Shown one piece after another: positions 1-10,930 of a DNA stretch of 64,000 nt (its first letter is position 1; each line of letters starts with the position of its first letter). The stretch covers positions 44,812,556 to 44,876,555 of the forward strand of contig CM057006.1 in the NCBI GenBank assembly GCA_029891345.1. Direction: 5' to 3'. Origin of the DNA: Dryococelus australis (taxonomy: Eukaryota; Arthropoda; Insecta; Phasmatodea; Phasmatidae). The position numbers and the translations under genes are program-made. The notes beneath the pieces were generated by a model. It searched no databases and was not told the DNA's origin. It saw nothing but the letters and a program-made list of their open reading frames with translations.

Positions 1-767
1 ACTGGCCGCCAAAATAACGTTCCGATTTTTTTAATGCGTTTTTTTTCTCTTGTTTAAATTCAAATATTGTCAAAAGCAAAATTATCAATCTCTTTATCGG
101 GAGTTTTAAAAAGTAAATATTCGATATTATTAGGATAACTTACCGTTTTAGGGTTTTCCAACAGCCAACTAACACACTTGTCGGGCAGATTGCGTCGTGG
201 TATTGTGAACATTGAATAAAATATCATGTGAAACTTGGTCGAGCTCTGACGTTGTGTCGGTTTGTCGTATCGTGTTCGTCGGGTTATTATGACTCTAGCT
301 TAACAGGTCGTGTGCATGAAAGTTCCTGACATTGTGCACAAAGAAAATGGTTATATTTCACTTCTTGTGAAGGCGCATGGAGAAACAGCCAGTCAGAGCA
401 GAGTATAAACATTATCAACCAATTAGTTTATTTAAAATGGAAGAACATTTATGCTGCAGAAATGAAGAATCATCGTAAGATATAAATTTAGTGGAAATAA
501 CCGGTGACAGTTTACTAACAGACATTTTTACTAATGCAAAAGCTAAAATTTTAAAGAAAAGCAAGAATACAAAATATTTTTAATTGGCTGTACATTTTCA
601 ATACGATATTACATTCTGTTTGCAAAATCCATTATTTACCAACGCGGACAACTGACTTCATACTCGTCGCAACACTTCATCGGCAAAAAATAATTCATAA
701 GTATTCAATTCCCAATCGATTTCGCACAGGCCGTTTGGAAGTTATGCTGTTACGTCCTATTCTCTGT
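1..767. other. unannotated AT-rich DNA
   Basis: No open frame of note, no recognised repeat and no RNA gene is visible on either strand. It ends where the first SINE begins. Confidence 0.5.
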
Positions 768-982
768 GGGGCCGAGGTGGCTTAGCGGTTAGACTCCGTC
801 CCGGGTTCGATCTCTGGCCGGGTCAATCCCAGGCTTTCGCAAGTGGTAATCGTGGCGGACAATGCCGCTGGTCGGCGAGGTTTTTTTTTCTCGGGGAACT
901 CCCGTTTCCCCCACCATTGCATTCTGGCGGTGCTCCATTCTCACCTCATTTTACCCCCATCGCCTCTCAAGACCTCGCTGTT
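768..982 (+). repeat. tRNA-derived SINE, copy 1
   Basis: The head reads GGGCCGAGGTGGCTTAGCGG, a tRNA-like A box, followed by GGGTTCGATCTC, a B box. The body carries the family marks: a GGCGGACAATGCCGCTGG segment, GGCGAGG with a T run, CTCCCGTTTCCCCC, and the tail CTCTCAAGACCTCGCTGTT. Compared with the 18.16 and 24.29 kb copies it lacks about 20 bases between the A and B boxes. The family is named here only by its structure; RNA polymerase III transcription is inferred from the boxes. Confidence 0.85.
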
Positions 983-1380
983 TTCTCTCTCTCTGTCTTT
1001 CTCGCTTTCCTTCGCGTGCAGAAGGTGTGGGAGATGCGCTGTGAACGACGAGCACGAAATGGAAACAGGAACAGGTAGAAAGTTGTGGCCCCGGTTTGTC
1101 TCTCTCAAGCGCCCCCCCCCCTTTTTTTCCCCCCTTTTTCACAGATAATCCAACCCTTCCCCCACTCTGCTGTCTCACAGACGGCGCGTGGCGGTCCCGT
1201 CGGACAGTGAAAGTGTGACGGCGAGCGCGCTACCGTGAGAGGGTTAGGTAAGGTTGGGGGGGGGGGGGGGAGAGAGAGAACACACTCGCCTGGGCTGGCC
1301 AGTACGGCGCGGTCAGGTGGGGGTCAAACACCGGACCCGCGGGACCCCTTATGCCCAGGTTAGTGCACCTTACATTCACT
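983..1380. other. CT-rich then GC-rich low-complexity DNA
   Basis: A CT-rich run follows the SINE tail. After it comes a GC- and CpG-rich block with C runs and a G run near 1256-1271 that leads into GA repeats. Both strands give short frames, but none resembles a protein family. A promoter or untranslated first exon is possible but not shown. Confidence 0.4.
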
Positions 1381-1550
1381 TCAGAGTGGGATGGACCACC
1401 TCGTTTTTTTTGTGAAATAGTTTACGCGTATCTCGGTAGATAAATGTTCTGCAAATACGACTTTTTGTCAGAAAAGATTTAAAAAAAAAAATTATCTATG
1501 CTTTTTTTTTTTTTACTTTTGTCATATTAAGTGTACTCTTGGATTAAAAA

Positions 1551-1610
1551 AATCGTGAAAATGGTCAAATAATCGCGAAAATGGTCAAATAATCGCGAAA
1601 ATGGTCAAAT
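1551..1610. repeat. tandem repeat, 20-bp unit x3
   Basis: Three head-to-tail copies of AATCGCGAAAATGGTCAAAT lie at 1551-1570, 1571-1590 and 1591-1610. The first copy differs by one base (TG for CG). No more copies follow. Confidence 0.95.
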
Positions 1611-1811
1611 AATCTTATAATGTTTGCCTATGCAGTTTCTTTAAGCGGCAAGAGGAAAGTACAAAGATACGGGAGTAGCTTTCATCGCGTGCAATATACA
1701 GCATTGCGCGTAGGAGCGATTAGGCACTAGAAGTGAGTGTTATTGTCTTCCGTATCGCTCCCTCGTTTCTTGACCTTGGACTCAGGGTTCCCACGGGGGT
1801 CTATCCCACTA

Positions 1812-2275
1812 TTAACCCTTCGAGGGCGGCACAAATTTACAAGCATCGTAGACAAGGTTGAAGTGAGCTGCCTATATTCTGCACTATATCAATTTTTAGT
1901 TGTGTTGGTCCTTGCATTTCCACTTATCAGCGTCCTATTAGTCCTGGCTACACCTGACATGCTTACTGTAACTTTTATATGTTTATTATTGGCATGGTAG
2001 CTGGCCATTGGAATCGCGCTTTGACAGTGTACCAATTAATGTGCCGAGACAGACGTAACAGGTTTAACAATCCATCGTTTTCGTTCCAGAAATTATTAAA
2101 AGGACAATCTTATTCTTACAAATTAAAATGTTGGGTAGTTGTAATATTTTACTTAGATTCCGATAATGCCAAGCGAAACAGTAAAACTATAAAAGTGAGA
2201 GTTCTCTTTTAAAGGGCAAAGAAATTCCCATATAAACGTAGCCCCCAATATATACGTGCATACTCGAAGGGTTAA
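1812..2275 (+). mobile_element. piggyBac-like MITE with TTAA ends, copy 1
   Basis: The element is bounded by TTAA on both sides. It begins TTAACCCTTCGAG and ends with the exact inverse, CTCGAAGGGTTAA, giving 13-bp perfect ends including the TTAA. A TTAA target site and CCC-type ends are typical of piggyBac-derived MITEs. A second, diverged copy in the same orientation lies at 20318-20897 and matches along almost the whole interior. There is no transposase frame, so the element is non-autonomous. Confidence 0.85.
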
Positions 2276-2294
2276 AACTTACAACACTATCAAT

Positions 2295-2337
2295 GCTGTT
2301 CACGGAAAATTGAGCACTTTTGAAAGCCCTGCTTAAG
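2295..2337 (+). mobile_element. family A MITE, solo 5' end
   Basis: This is only the first 40 or so bases of the long A family: GCTGTTCACGG, then GAGCACTTTTGAAAGCCCTG and CTTAAGG. The match then stops and unrelated GC-rich DNA follows. It sits about 20 bp downstream of the piggyBac-like MITE. Confidence 0.75.
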
Positions 2338-2532
2338 GTGGCCGCCTGGTTGAAGGAATTTCGCACGCGTCTGAGCTAAAAGCGTGGGAGCGCTAGGGGC
2401 GACTGAGACATGCGCATCATCTCTCTCATCGCCCCTACGCGCAAAGCACTGAACTGGCGTGCAGTCTTGCCGTCGTCAACGCGACTCCGCGAGACTTTCA
2501 GCGGAGATCCTACCATTTTATTACGTAATAGT

Positions 2533-2825
2533 TAGGGCCACCGGTTTCTCGCGAAATGATTTGAGCGGAGGCTAGACTTCAAGATCCTATGAGCACACCT
2601 CCAGTCTTAATTTGGCTACTGGCCGCTTGGCTTTGTGTGAAGAGTCTGTTACACTAGCGAGCCAAACAGATTTAAGTTTCTCCGATACTGACCTTCCGCG
2701 ATTCGCGGACATTCAGATAAGACGCGTAACCATTCAAATGATTCACTCATGAATGTGATTCTGAACTAAAGTGTTTTGGCACACGACTTGTCCTGAAATC
2801 TTTTCGCGGAAATCAGGTGCCCTTA
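2533..2825 (-). mobile_element. hAT-like MITE, copy 1
   Basis: This is about 293 bp of the same family as 7468-7761, in opposite orientation. Its right end, read on the minus strand, matches the left end of the other copy through the segment with CGCGAAAAGATTTCAGGACA. The ends resemble TAGGGCCACC. The flanks share GTAATA (GTAATAgt and GTAATAag), a decayed 8-bp target duplication as expected for hAT elements. Confidence 0.75.
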
Positions 2826-4183
2826 GTAATAAGGAAAATAAAGGTTTGATGCATGTCCCTATTTTTTTTTTTTTTATGTTTTGTATCGGAATGTTCATAC
2901 CTAAAAATTACCGTGGAAACACCCATTTGAGCCATTTCCACTATCACAAAAACATGCTTTAGAGAGAAATGTAGGAACTAAAAAACGTATACAGGTGCGT
3001 AATTGCACTTAAATGCTAATCGTAATAAGCATATCTCACTCGGACACATTGGACGGTTGTTTAATAAAACGTTTTTTGCTGGAGCTCTACACACCGTTCG
3101 GCGGCCTACCCTACCCAGGCAGCCAACTTAAGGGCCCCGCCTAGCGGCTGGCAACTGCGAAATTTAAATAGGAAATCCCATGTTACGGAAACTTTGTCTC
3201 AGTGCGTTAATTTTAAACATAGGCATTTCAGCAAAATGTGTTCTTCACAAATTTTTTAGAAGAAGTTTCCATTACATGTATAGCGTGTTTGCGAGGTATT
3301 TAAACATGTTATGTTTCACAAAAAAAATTACATACTGGCTATCTATAGTGAAAATACACGCTCGTAGGGATCTTCTCAAAAAAAAAAAATCAATTGTGTA
3401 TCACGCAAGCTTTCCGTTGCGTGGAGGTACGTCTTACGTCACGTAAAACGATCACAATAGGCCTCGCCGAAACTCGCTAGTCAAGTTATAGCCGGCTCAC
3501 GTTAACATTTTACGTGTTGCGTGAAACGTGACGTCATTGTAATCCCGGCCTTGGGTCGCAGTCACATGGAAGACAGGAGACCGATTCACTTCAAACGTGT
3601 TTAGCTCTGTACGTGGTTACGTTGTTATATCATCACTCAATAAACTGGTTAAAGTTCGCCTATTTCCAAAGATCTTGTATTCGTGTAGACAGGTACAAAA
3701 TTGTTGTTTTAATTAGTCACAGATAATAACGTTTAAAAACCTAGAAAACGTCTGTCAACTATTTTCTATAAGTGCTGGAATTAATGAGGAATAAATGTAT
3801 GACTAGTATGATTGTTAGTAAAATGGCAACAATTATTGCATACTATGACTTACCTGAACCTTCCACATTATGAATGATTATCTATTTGATTGGGAGATGT
3901 AAATACAATTTTTAATCGGAAAAACTAAAATTTGTAAATTGACGTAGCGAAAAAATATAAATACTGATAATTATTAATTATTAGTAAATATTAAATTGTG
4001 CTATAGAGTACACATTTGTTAACTTATAATCAGCAACATTCTTGTAACTATGTGCAGATACGAAATTAGAAAGGTGTAATAATGACAACTGAAAATAATA
4101 AAGTTTCCAAGTAGCAAAATTCAGTTGGCCCACTTGGGCAAATAAGCTTGTAGACGAGCGGTCCACAAACGGTTTCCATGTAC
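2826..4183. other. unannotated intergenic DNA
   Basis: AT-rich DNA with a GC-richer patch at 3080-3150. Near 3430-3530 there are several scattered ACGTCA/TGACGT-like palindromic motifs. No frame resembling a known protein was found on either strand. Confidence 0.45.
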
Positions 4184-4606
4184 AGGCTGTTCACGGTAAA
4201 ATTAGCACTTTTGAAAGCCCTGATTAAGTTCTACTTATACGCACATTGTGTATTTTCGGCCTTATGTAAAATTAACATCGCCATGGACCTCATCATTTTA
4301 TTCATTCAGCGTTCAAGTGGAACTGAGAAATTATCAGAAAAGTAAATATTTTAGAAATCTTCTCATTTTTTCTCTTTGATGGATTAAAAAAAATGACAGA
4401 AAGCAAAATATATAATTTAAGTTATCACAAATGGTTACCAAACTCTTTTTATTCAACGTTAAGATACTGAACTACTTTCCATCCATCGTTACCAACATCG
4501 TTGGGTGAATGACGCTCGGTGCACCCGTTAAAATATATGCAGGCAGGGGTAGTGACTTTTTTCTAAGGTTCATTTCAAAAGTTCTCACTTTATAGTGAAC
4601 AGCCTT
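4184..4606 (+). mobile_element. family A MITE, complete
   Basis: The left end is AGGCTGTTCACGGTAAAATT, followed by GCACTTTTGAAAGCCCTG. The right end is the inverse, with CTCACTTTATAGTGAACAGCCT. The interior carries the A marks: a CGTTAAGATA-type segment, CCATCCATCGTTACCAAC, ATGCAGGCAGGGGTAGTGAC and TTTTTTCTAAGGTT. About 420 bp, no coding capacity. Confidence 0.9.
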
Positions 4607-4736
4607 TATCAAAATACAATCTGCTCATAAACGGCCCTATTCTGTGTAGCCGACTGTACCTCAAAAGTGCCGGCGCCATCTGTGGGCCATGAGCGGCAGC
4701 AGCGACCAACTGGCTTACTTCATCCGGCCTGCCATA

Positions 4737-5105
4737 ATTTAAGTCTGATTCCCACCCGCCATCTTGGCTTTATCGATTCTCGCCAAAGCTTCTATTTAGT
4801 AGGTGCACTGAAATTTGCCGCACGACATATTTAAATAACAGCTTCCCAAACTTTATCGAACTGCCACAGCTTCGCTACACTTATTAATTTTTAGCTGCTA
4901 AGTGTCGAGTCGAAACGCGAAATTATTTCTTGCGGACGATCACAAAGGCGACGATATTAAGAGTAATCAAGAAATACCAATGCACTAGGCAATATTCTGT
5001 GCTCTATCGTCTGAAGAAAAAAAAAAACAGGATACAAAACTGTATTTCCAGAGTATGGCAAGAATTCCATAAAACCAAGATGGCGGGTGGGAATCTGTCT
5101 TAAAT
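4737..5105. mobile_element. TTAA-flanked MITE with ~37-bp inverted ends
   Basis: The two ends are near-perfect inverse copies built around GATTCCCACCCGCCATCTTG (left) and CAAGATGGCGGGTGGGAATC (right). Each end includes TTAA (4739-4742 and 5100-5103), which suggests a piggyBac-type target site. The 369-bp interior codes for nothing. No second copy was found in the window. Two family A copies lie on either side. Confidence 0.75.
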
Positions 5106-5172
5106 ACAAGTCGTCAGCCAACTGCTCGCAAGCCACTTGTAGCCCAGCTATTGCAATGCAACTTGCAACGTA

Positions 5173-5431
5173 CTGTGGAAATAATAGAAAAGTAAATAAT
5201 ACACTAATCTACTAATTTTTTACACTAAGACGCATTAAAATAAAAGAAAGCGAAAGAAATACTTAAAACTTTTAGTTCGACGTTAAGACATGGAACTTAC
5301 TTTCCCTTCATCGTTACCAACTTTACTGGGCACATGTCACTCAGTTCGCCCGTTAAAATATATGAAAGTAGGAGCAGTGACTTTTTTCTAAGGTTGATTT
5401 CAAAAGTGCTCACTTTATTGTGAACCGCCTA
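5173..5431 (+). mobile_element. family A MITE, 3' half
   Basis: It matches the A family from the GAAATAATAGAAAAGTAAAT segment to the right end GTGCTCACTTTATTGTGAAC. The left half is missing. The interior marks (CATCGTTACCAACTTTACTG, CGCCCGTTAAAATATATG, TTTTTTCTAAGGTTGATT) are clear. Confidence 0.85.
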
Positions 5432-5497
5432 TAGTTAAATTGACGTTTCACTCATATTCTATCTACAAATAATGATATATCATTTATCATTAGTATG

Positions 5498-5726
5498 CAT
5501 CAAAACAGGGAGACAATAGGGGTGTTGGCAATGCCTAGTAAGAAATGTTTCTTATTCTAAATAATATCAGGCTTACACCGAGTGCGCACGAATCCGGTGC
5601 GTTGTCCCTTTCGTACGATTTCCGATACTTGGTTAAGATTTGTTTGCTTGAGGCAGAGGAATATCCTAGAAGTAGAACTTTAGCAGTGCTTCAGAAATGT
5701 TTGAAGTAACCGAGAATGGATTATAA
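5498..5726 (-). mobile_element. family E MITE, partial
   Basis: Reading on the minus strand, this starts at an E-type end (TTCTCGGTTACTTCAAACAT), passes the mark GTTCTACTTCTAGGATATTC, and continues to the AACACCCCTATTGTCTCCCT region. The other half is absent. Compare the complete copies at 19.48, 26.17, 39.49 and 59.71 kb. Confidence 0.75.
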
Positions 5727-7180
5727 CTGACCCCCATGTGACGGCTAGTGGTGCTTCCAAAAATACCTTATGCGGTCCACATAGCGTCTACTTCCGCCCA
5801 ACGAACGTACTTTACAATGGGGACGGGGTTTTTTCTTTGTACGTAACTGTACAGAAATTAAAACAATGTAGTTCTGTGATCGGTTTTCAGGTTCCTAAAT
5901 CATTGAAGTTCAGCACTAAAGCACAACACTTACTAACGGTTCAGTGCTTAATTAAGTACTTAACTGCAGTGAGTTATAAACATACGAATTATCATCCCCC
6001 CCCCCTCAGTTTGTTGCCAACATTAGAGTAAATATACAATTTATAGTTTACGCAAAATGCGCATCCAGTTACAAGAACAGATTTTTCCCTTTGCGGTTAA
6101 CAGATAATTTTTTTATGTTTCAAACAGTTTTGTCCATTACTGACTAAAACAATAATTTCAGCTGATTGCGTCAACATAAGATCATCATTGGGAATAGGGA
6201 AACCTAGACCAGCTTGTTGCGTGATGATATATGTACAAAGTCTCAGAACAGCTCAATTAGACGTGAAAGAGAAGTAGCCATAATAGAAACTCGCACGTCA
6301 CCGACAATCCGGTAAACAAAACAGAAGCGAAAATTTATAATCAGGACCAGTGTTATTTGGAGTAAGTACCTGTGGAAGTACCAACATATACATTTTACTA
6401 CTGGAACTAATTACTTTATGGAACAGATCGGTTTAGAGTCAAAACTGTGAGGGTTTTGTATCTCAAACATACTGATTTAACCTACATATATTTCAGGTGC
6501 TGATTTAATAACTTACTAAAACTATTAGAAATACATAATCCGTTTTTTTTGTGCATTGCTTGTACAAGATTTATTCTATTCTGTTGATCACATTTGGAGG
6601 TAAACGTACATATTTTAAGACAGAGCTAACATAAACAGCACATTTATATCTAATTATTGCCGAAAACAGCATCCGGCAACTAAATTGTGTTAGTCAAGTA
6701 TATTCTATTTACGTAACTATAAAACTTCGTTATAGAACCTCTCAAGAATAACGCAAACCCTAAACATGTCGTAAATGCTACCCAGCAATAGCCTCAAAAA
6801 GAAAAAAAAAAAAAAAAAACATAAAATTTTCTTTTTTTGTAAATAAGTTTTTTACTAAACATTGAACGCGACATGGTTACTAACTACTTCAAATAAGCGT
6901 ATTTATCACAAAATACTCATTAAAAACTATTATTTTTGTTTTCTATTATACTAGGTCGTTATTTTTCGCACGAGTGTCTGCTATTGGTATTAATCCAGGC
7001 ACCTACCACCCATCCACCACCCCTGAAAAAGACATTAAAATAAGAAGATCGTTACAACATGGAAGTATCGGCTCTTATCTCCTTACTTGTTCTGTGATCA
7101 GAACGTTCTGTCCCCGCGTGGGACATCCACAATAAGAATGACGAAGATTAAAATGGGAACTGTGGGTGGAGAAACGGTCA
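5727..7180. other. unannotated intergenic DNA
   Basis: AT-rich DNA with a C run near 5997-6006 and an A run near 6799-6820. The frame at 5738-6031 has no recognisable similarity and looks like chance. Confidence 0.45.
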
Positions 7181-7432
7181 AGGTCCGTTCACGGTAAACT
7201 GGGCACTTTTGAAGCCCTAGTTACTTTCCTCTATCAACCAGTTTATACATACATATATATATATATCCTTCCACCACTTGTTAATGTAAACCCTGCCATG
7301 TGACTAATAAACACAGTGTATACATTCACCATACCCGAAACCAAAAGTCCGAGGCCACAATGAAATGTATTTATTGGTTATTATGTCTGATGCAACAGCT
7401 TCAAAAAGTGCTCACTTTACCGTGAACGGCCT
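7181..7432 (+). mobile_element. family B MITE, complete
   Basis: The ends are AGGTCCGTTCACGGTAAACT and AGTGCTCACTTTACCGTGAA followed by CGGCCT. The interior differs from A and carries the B marks GACTAATAAACACAGTGTAT and ACATTCACCAT. It is flanked by TA dinucleotides, in keeping with a Tc1/mariner-type target. A frame runs through its right end and encodes SKSAHFTVNGLY. Confidence 0.9.
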
Positions 7433-7467
7433 ATACCAGAAGTTTTCACGAGGCCGGCACTTATCAG

Positions 7468-7761
7468 TAGGGCCACCTGTTCTTCGCGAAAAGATTTCAG
7501 GACAACATGTACACCAAAACACTAGAGTTCAGATTCACTTTTGTAATTTGCTGAATTTAACTGCCTGGCGTTGTAGTTGCCTGCCAGCGAATCACGGGCA
7601 CTCAGTGTTGGAGTTACCTAATTCTGATTGGCCCAATCAGGTAAGCAACTGTCTCCCGACAAAGACACGTGGCCAATAACCAAATGAAAACTGCACGTAT
7701 GTCATAGGACATTGGAGTCTAGCCTTAGCGTGAATCTTTTCGCGAAAAACACGTGGCTCTA
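7468..7761 (+). mobile_element. hAT-like MITE with perfect 8-bp target duplication, copy 2
   Basis: The 294-bp element begins TAGGGCCACCTG and ends ACGTGGCTCTA. CTTATCAG flanks it exactly on both sides (7460-7467 and 7762-7769). An 8-bp duplication with TAGGGCC-type ends is the signature of hAT transposition. CGCGAAAAGATT near the left end is mirrored by AATCTTTTCGCG near the right. It inserted about 30 bp after the family B MITE. It is non-coding and related to 2533-2825. Confidence 0.9.
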
Positions 7762-7769
7762 CTTATCAG

Positions 7770-8729
7770 CTATTGGAGAACCCGTTGATGATCATTTTCT
7801 CTGTGATGATAACGATCGTGATGATATTCTGAGCTTCTGGTGGTTCCCGGAAAACACGCCAAGGTCGTAACTCTTTTTAACACGTGACAAGTTTACATGC
7901 ACTTAAAACGTGGTCGTTTCGGGTGCCATAATATGACCTGAACTGTAATCAGACATAGAATTTCGCAAAGAGAACTGTTTGCCTAACGCTGTTGCAAACG
8001 GTATACGGATGTCTTCTTGCAGAAGTATTTAGTTTACGCTTCGTTTGTGATGGTCTTCAAAGCGTTGACTAGCAAGAATAAAAAAAAAAATGGCACGTCT
8101 CTCATACAATCATCGCACGCGATGTCATTCCCCAAAAAAGAACATATCACAGATATTCCGGTTCCATGGTTTTTCCATCTTGTCAGGATATCATTATTTT
8201 TGCACCCGGAAAATAAAATGATCTTAACTATTTGTAAAGAAGAATATGGAAAGCATATTATCTGCCTGTTTATTTTCAAACGTACTTAATTGATAAATGT
8301 TACGTCGAAATTTTTTTCGAGATAACCTATATTCAAAACTATGTAACGCCCTTTTTTAGCACAATTATTTCGTCTGTGTTTTTATGTAGATGTGCCAAGG
8401 TTTTGGCATGTGTAAGTGACTTAGATATTTATTGTGCACTCGAATGACAAAGAAAGAGTAAAATTTTTGATCTGTCTCGTAGTTACAAGAAAATGTTTTA
8501 ATTTCCTCAGATGGCATTAGATTTACTACAAAGAAACAGGATTTCACACAAACTAAATAGTCGTTATCCAAATATTTAAAAGGGCTCCCCAGGTTTTGGT
8601 GTCGATCACCCACGCGGCGAACGTACCTGGCATGCATTCGGAAGGTCATGTTGGAGTCTACGTATGATTCCGTTAGGCTGCATTGGCGATGGTTTCCTTG
8701 TAGAGGAAGTATGGGGTAGAGTGTTCGTG
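7770..8729. other. unannotated intergenic DNA
   Basis: Several overlapping short frames occur on both strands, but none has recognisable motifs. The 193-codon minus frame at 8365-8946 is not a gene: its first third is SINE sequence. Confidence 0.45.
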
Positions 8730-8910
8730 CAAGCTGCACAGTGAGTGGAAAGATTTGGGCGGTTCTTAACAGCGAGGTCTTGAGAGCCAATAAGAATGAA
8801 GTGCGATGTGAGTATGGAGCAGCGCTGTGATGCAAGGGCAGGGGAAATGGGAGATCCCCGAGAGAACCCACCGACCAGCGGCATAATCCGGCATCGTCAC
8901 AGCCATGATG
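8730..8910 (-). repeat. tRNA-derived SINE, copy 2 (headless)
   Basis: On the minus strand it reads GCCGCTGGTCGGTGGGTT, CTCGGGGATCTCCC, CTGCTCCATACTCAC, GGCTCTCAAGACCTCGCTGT and TAAGAACCGCCCAAATC. These are the body and tail of the SINE family. The tRNA-like head with A and B boxes is missing. Confidence 0.85.
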
Positions 8911-9059
8911 GATGTTCTCCCCACCCCCTCCCCCCTTATACCCCAAGAAATTTGTGTAGTAAAAATATTTAATACAGCATTATCTCAATAAAAATTATTA
9001 AAAAAATTCACCACCCATCCCTTCACCACCACACCCCTCACCCCTCCTAACCCTTCAGC

Positions 9060-9305
9060 AACCCAGTTACCCCTGTCCTTGATCCATGACCTTGACCTAC
9101 GACATTGACTTGACCCATGACCAAGATATTTGTCCTTGACCTTGAAAAATGAGACGTGACTTTGATCCAAGTCCTTAACTCATGATCTTGACATATGACC
9201 TTAAGCATTAAACATAACCTTGACCCAAGCCATTGACCTTGATCAATTAATTGAACCTTGACCTCTGTGACCTTGAACCCTGTAAACTTGACTCTTGTGA
9301 CCTTA
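9060..9305. repeat. degenerate repeat rich in TGACCTTGA
   Basis: The block is built from variations on CCTTGACC/TGACCTTGA spaced a few to about 20 bases apart, with at least four exact TGACCTTGA. It does not fall into a fixed-length unit. The complement, TCAAGGTCA, equals the known FTZ-F1/ERR monomer site, but simple-sequence origin explains it equally well. A similar block in the opposite orientation lies at 21540-21990. Confidence 0.7.
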
Positions 9306-10039
9306 AAATTAAAAATCGTGAAAAACATAAAACAATTTTTTAAATCGAAGAACATGTTACCCCAACCCACAACCCTAACCAACACCGCCACCCCTACCCA
9401 CCATTCCTCAAATTAATCATTGGCCTTATTTAACATAAATTAGCCCTCCGCCCATACCAATCAATGGCATATGCAAATGGTATATGCACATTAGCCGCTA
9501 AATTATGACTTTAAAACATATTTATATTGGATATTATAGTAAGTGCTAGGTATTTCTTTTTTAACATATACCACCACAGAGCTCCCGTGTCATCCATTTC
9601 CAAATTTATTTTGGCGACTTCAAACAAACTATTTACTGATAATATGTTAATCGAGAAAATTCGCAAATAAAATATAAAAAATTCTAAAAATTGTGGAGCA
9701 AACAACATTAACCTCACGCTCATCCCATCACCCTCACCTCACTCCCACCCCACCCACACCCCTCCCAATCATAAGAAAATCTACATAAATAATTTAAAAA
9801 ATTGAGTAACATATAACGTTAAACTCACACTCATCGCATTACTCTCACCTCACCTTACCCCCTCTCCACCCCTCCAAATTATAAAAAAAAACTGAGGAAA
9901 ATTGCAAAAGAAAATCGAAACAAACTAATAAAAGTTTAGGAAAATATTGCATCACTGATCCCGACACCCATGTTGGATGTTGGTGAACTTGGCCTTGACC
10001 CAAATAACTTTGAACTCAGAAAATCAAGAAAAAAATGCG

Positions 10040-10070
<31 letters not shown>

Positions 10071-10930
10071 CATCGAGTAAAAAATTACATATTTAATACG
10101 AAAAACTAAGTTGGATGTGTGTGACCCTAAAAGTTCGATTCTCGTAAAGATGGCAGACGTCTGAACCCCCACCTCTATATCTCATCGGCTTATATAGCCG
10201 ATCAATCTTACATCTTCCAAAGCGAATTATTGACTTTATGTAGCTCATATACCCCCTCCCCCTCTTCACACAAAGACAACCAACTCTCGTCGCTCTAATA
10301 CACTCGCCATTTACTTATCATTGCTCAACCACCACGAATATTTAAACATTTACTCACATCACCATCCATTCAACCAACTTTCCCCACTCCCTCCCAATCA
10401 AATCGACAATAACTCGCAAATAGCTCGTCCCTTCGCCATCCACCCTCTCCTTTTCTCTAAACGAAATCCCAACCAGTTCCTGCGAAAATGGCTAGAACAG
10501 TGGTCCAGACCAACCGATCTCCAAAAAGTCGACTAATACGAATGACCAGACCAACTAACCAGTTGCGAAACATTCCTGAAAAATATTCCCCAATTCACAT
10601 TCGTTTGCCTTATAGAACTCAGCCGATTTTTTAATCGTCCCGAGTAAGGCATAATACTTCAGATCATACCGAAGGTCTCCCTTCATGCACACACTTCCAT
10701 AAATTTGATCCTAAACAGACTCTCGCAATCGATTGTACACGCAACTGAATTAATAAGTCTTTCAGAGAAGCAGAACGGTCTGAATAAGAAATTAAACTCA
10801 CATTATTATGTATACATAAATTTAATCAATTTACGTAATATATTTCCATTTTATCTTTCTAATTATTTCATACATATGATCTTTATATATTTATCAGATG
10901 TTTGCAGATAATGGATAGTAGCCAATAGTC
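9306..10930. other. low-complexity CA-rich and AT-rich DNA
   Basis: The plus strand has CCACCC/CCTCACCCC-rich patches near 9360-9400, 9720-9780 and 9840-9880 among AT-rich stretches, with GGCCTTGACCC again near 9990. An (AAAT)n array occupies about 10043-10070. No coding sequence was recognised. Confidence 0.5.

Noticed and set aside
768-850. tRNA gene
   Set aside because: The A and B boxes are there, but the cloverleaf is incomplete and the sequence continues into a repeated body, so it is a SINE. The same holds for 18.16, 24.29 and 50.03 kb.
8365-8946. 193-codon minus frame
   Set aside because: Much of it is inverted SINE sequence (8730-8910), and the rest has no motif. It is open by chance.
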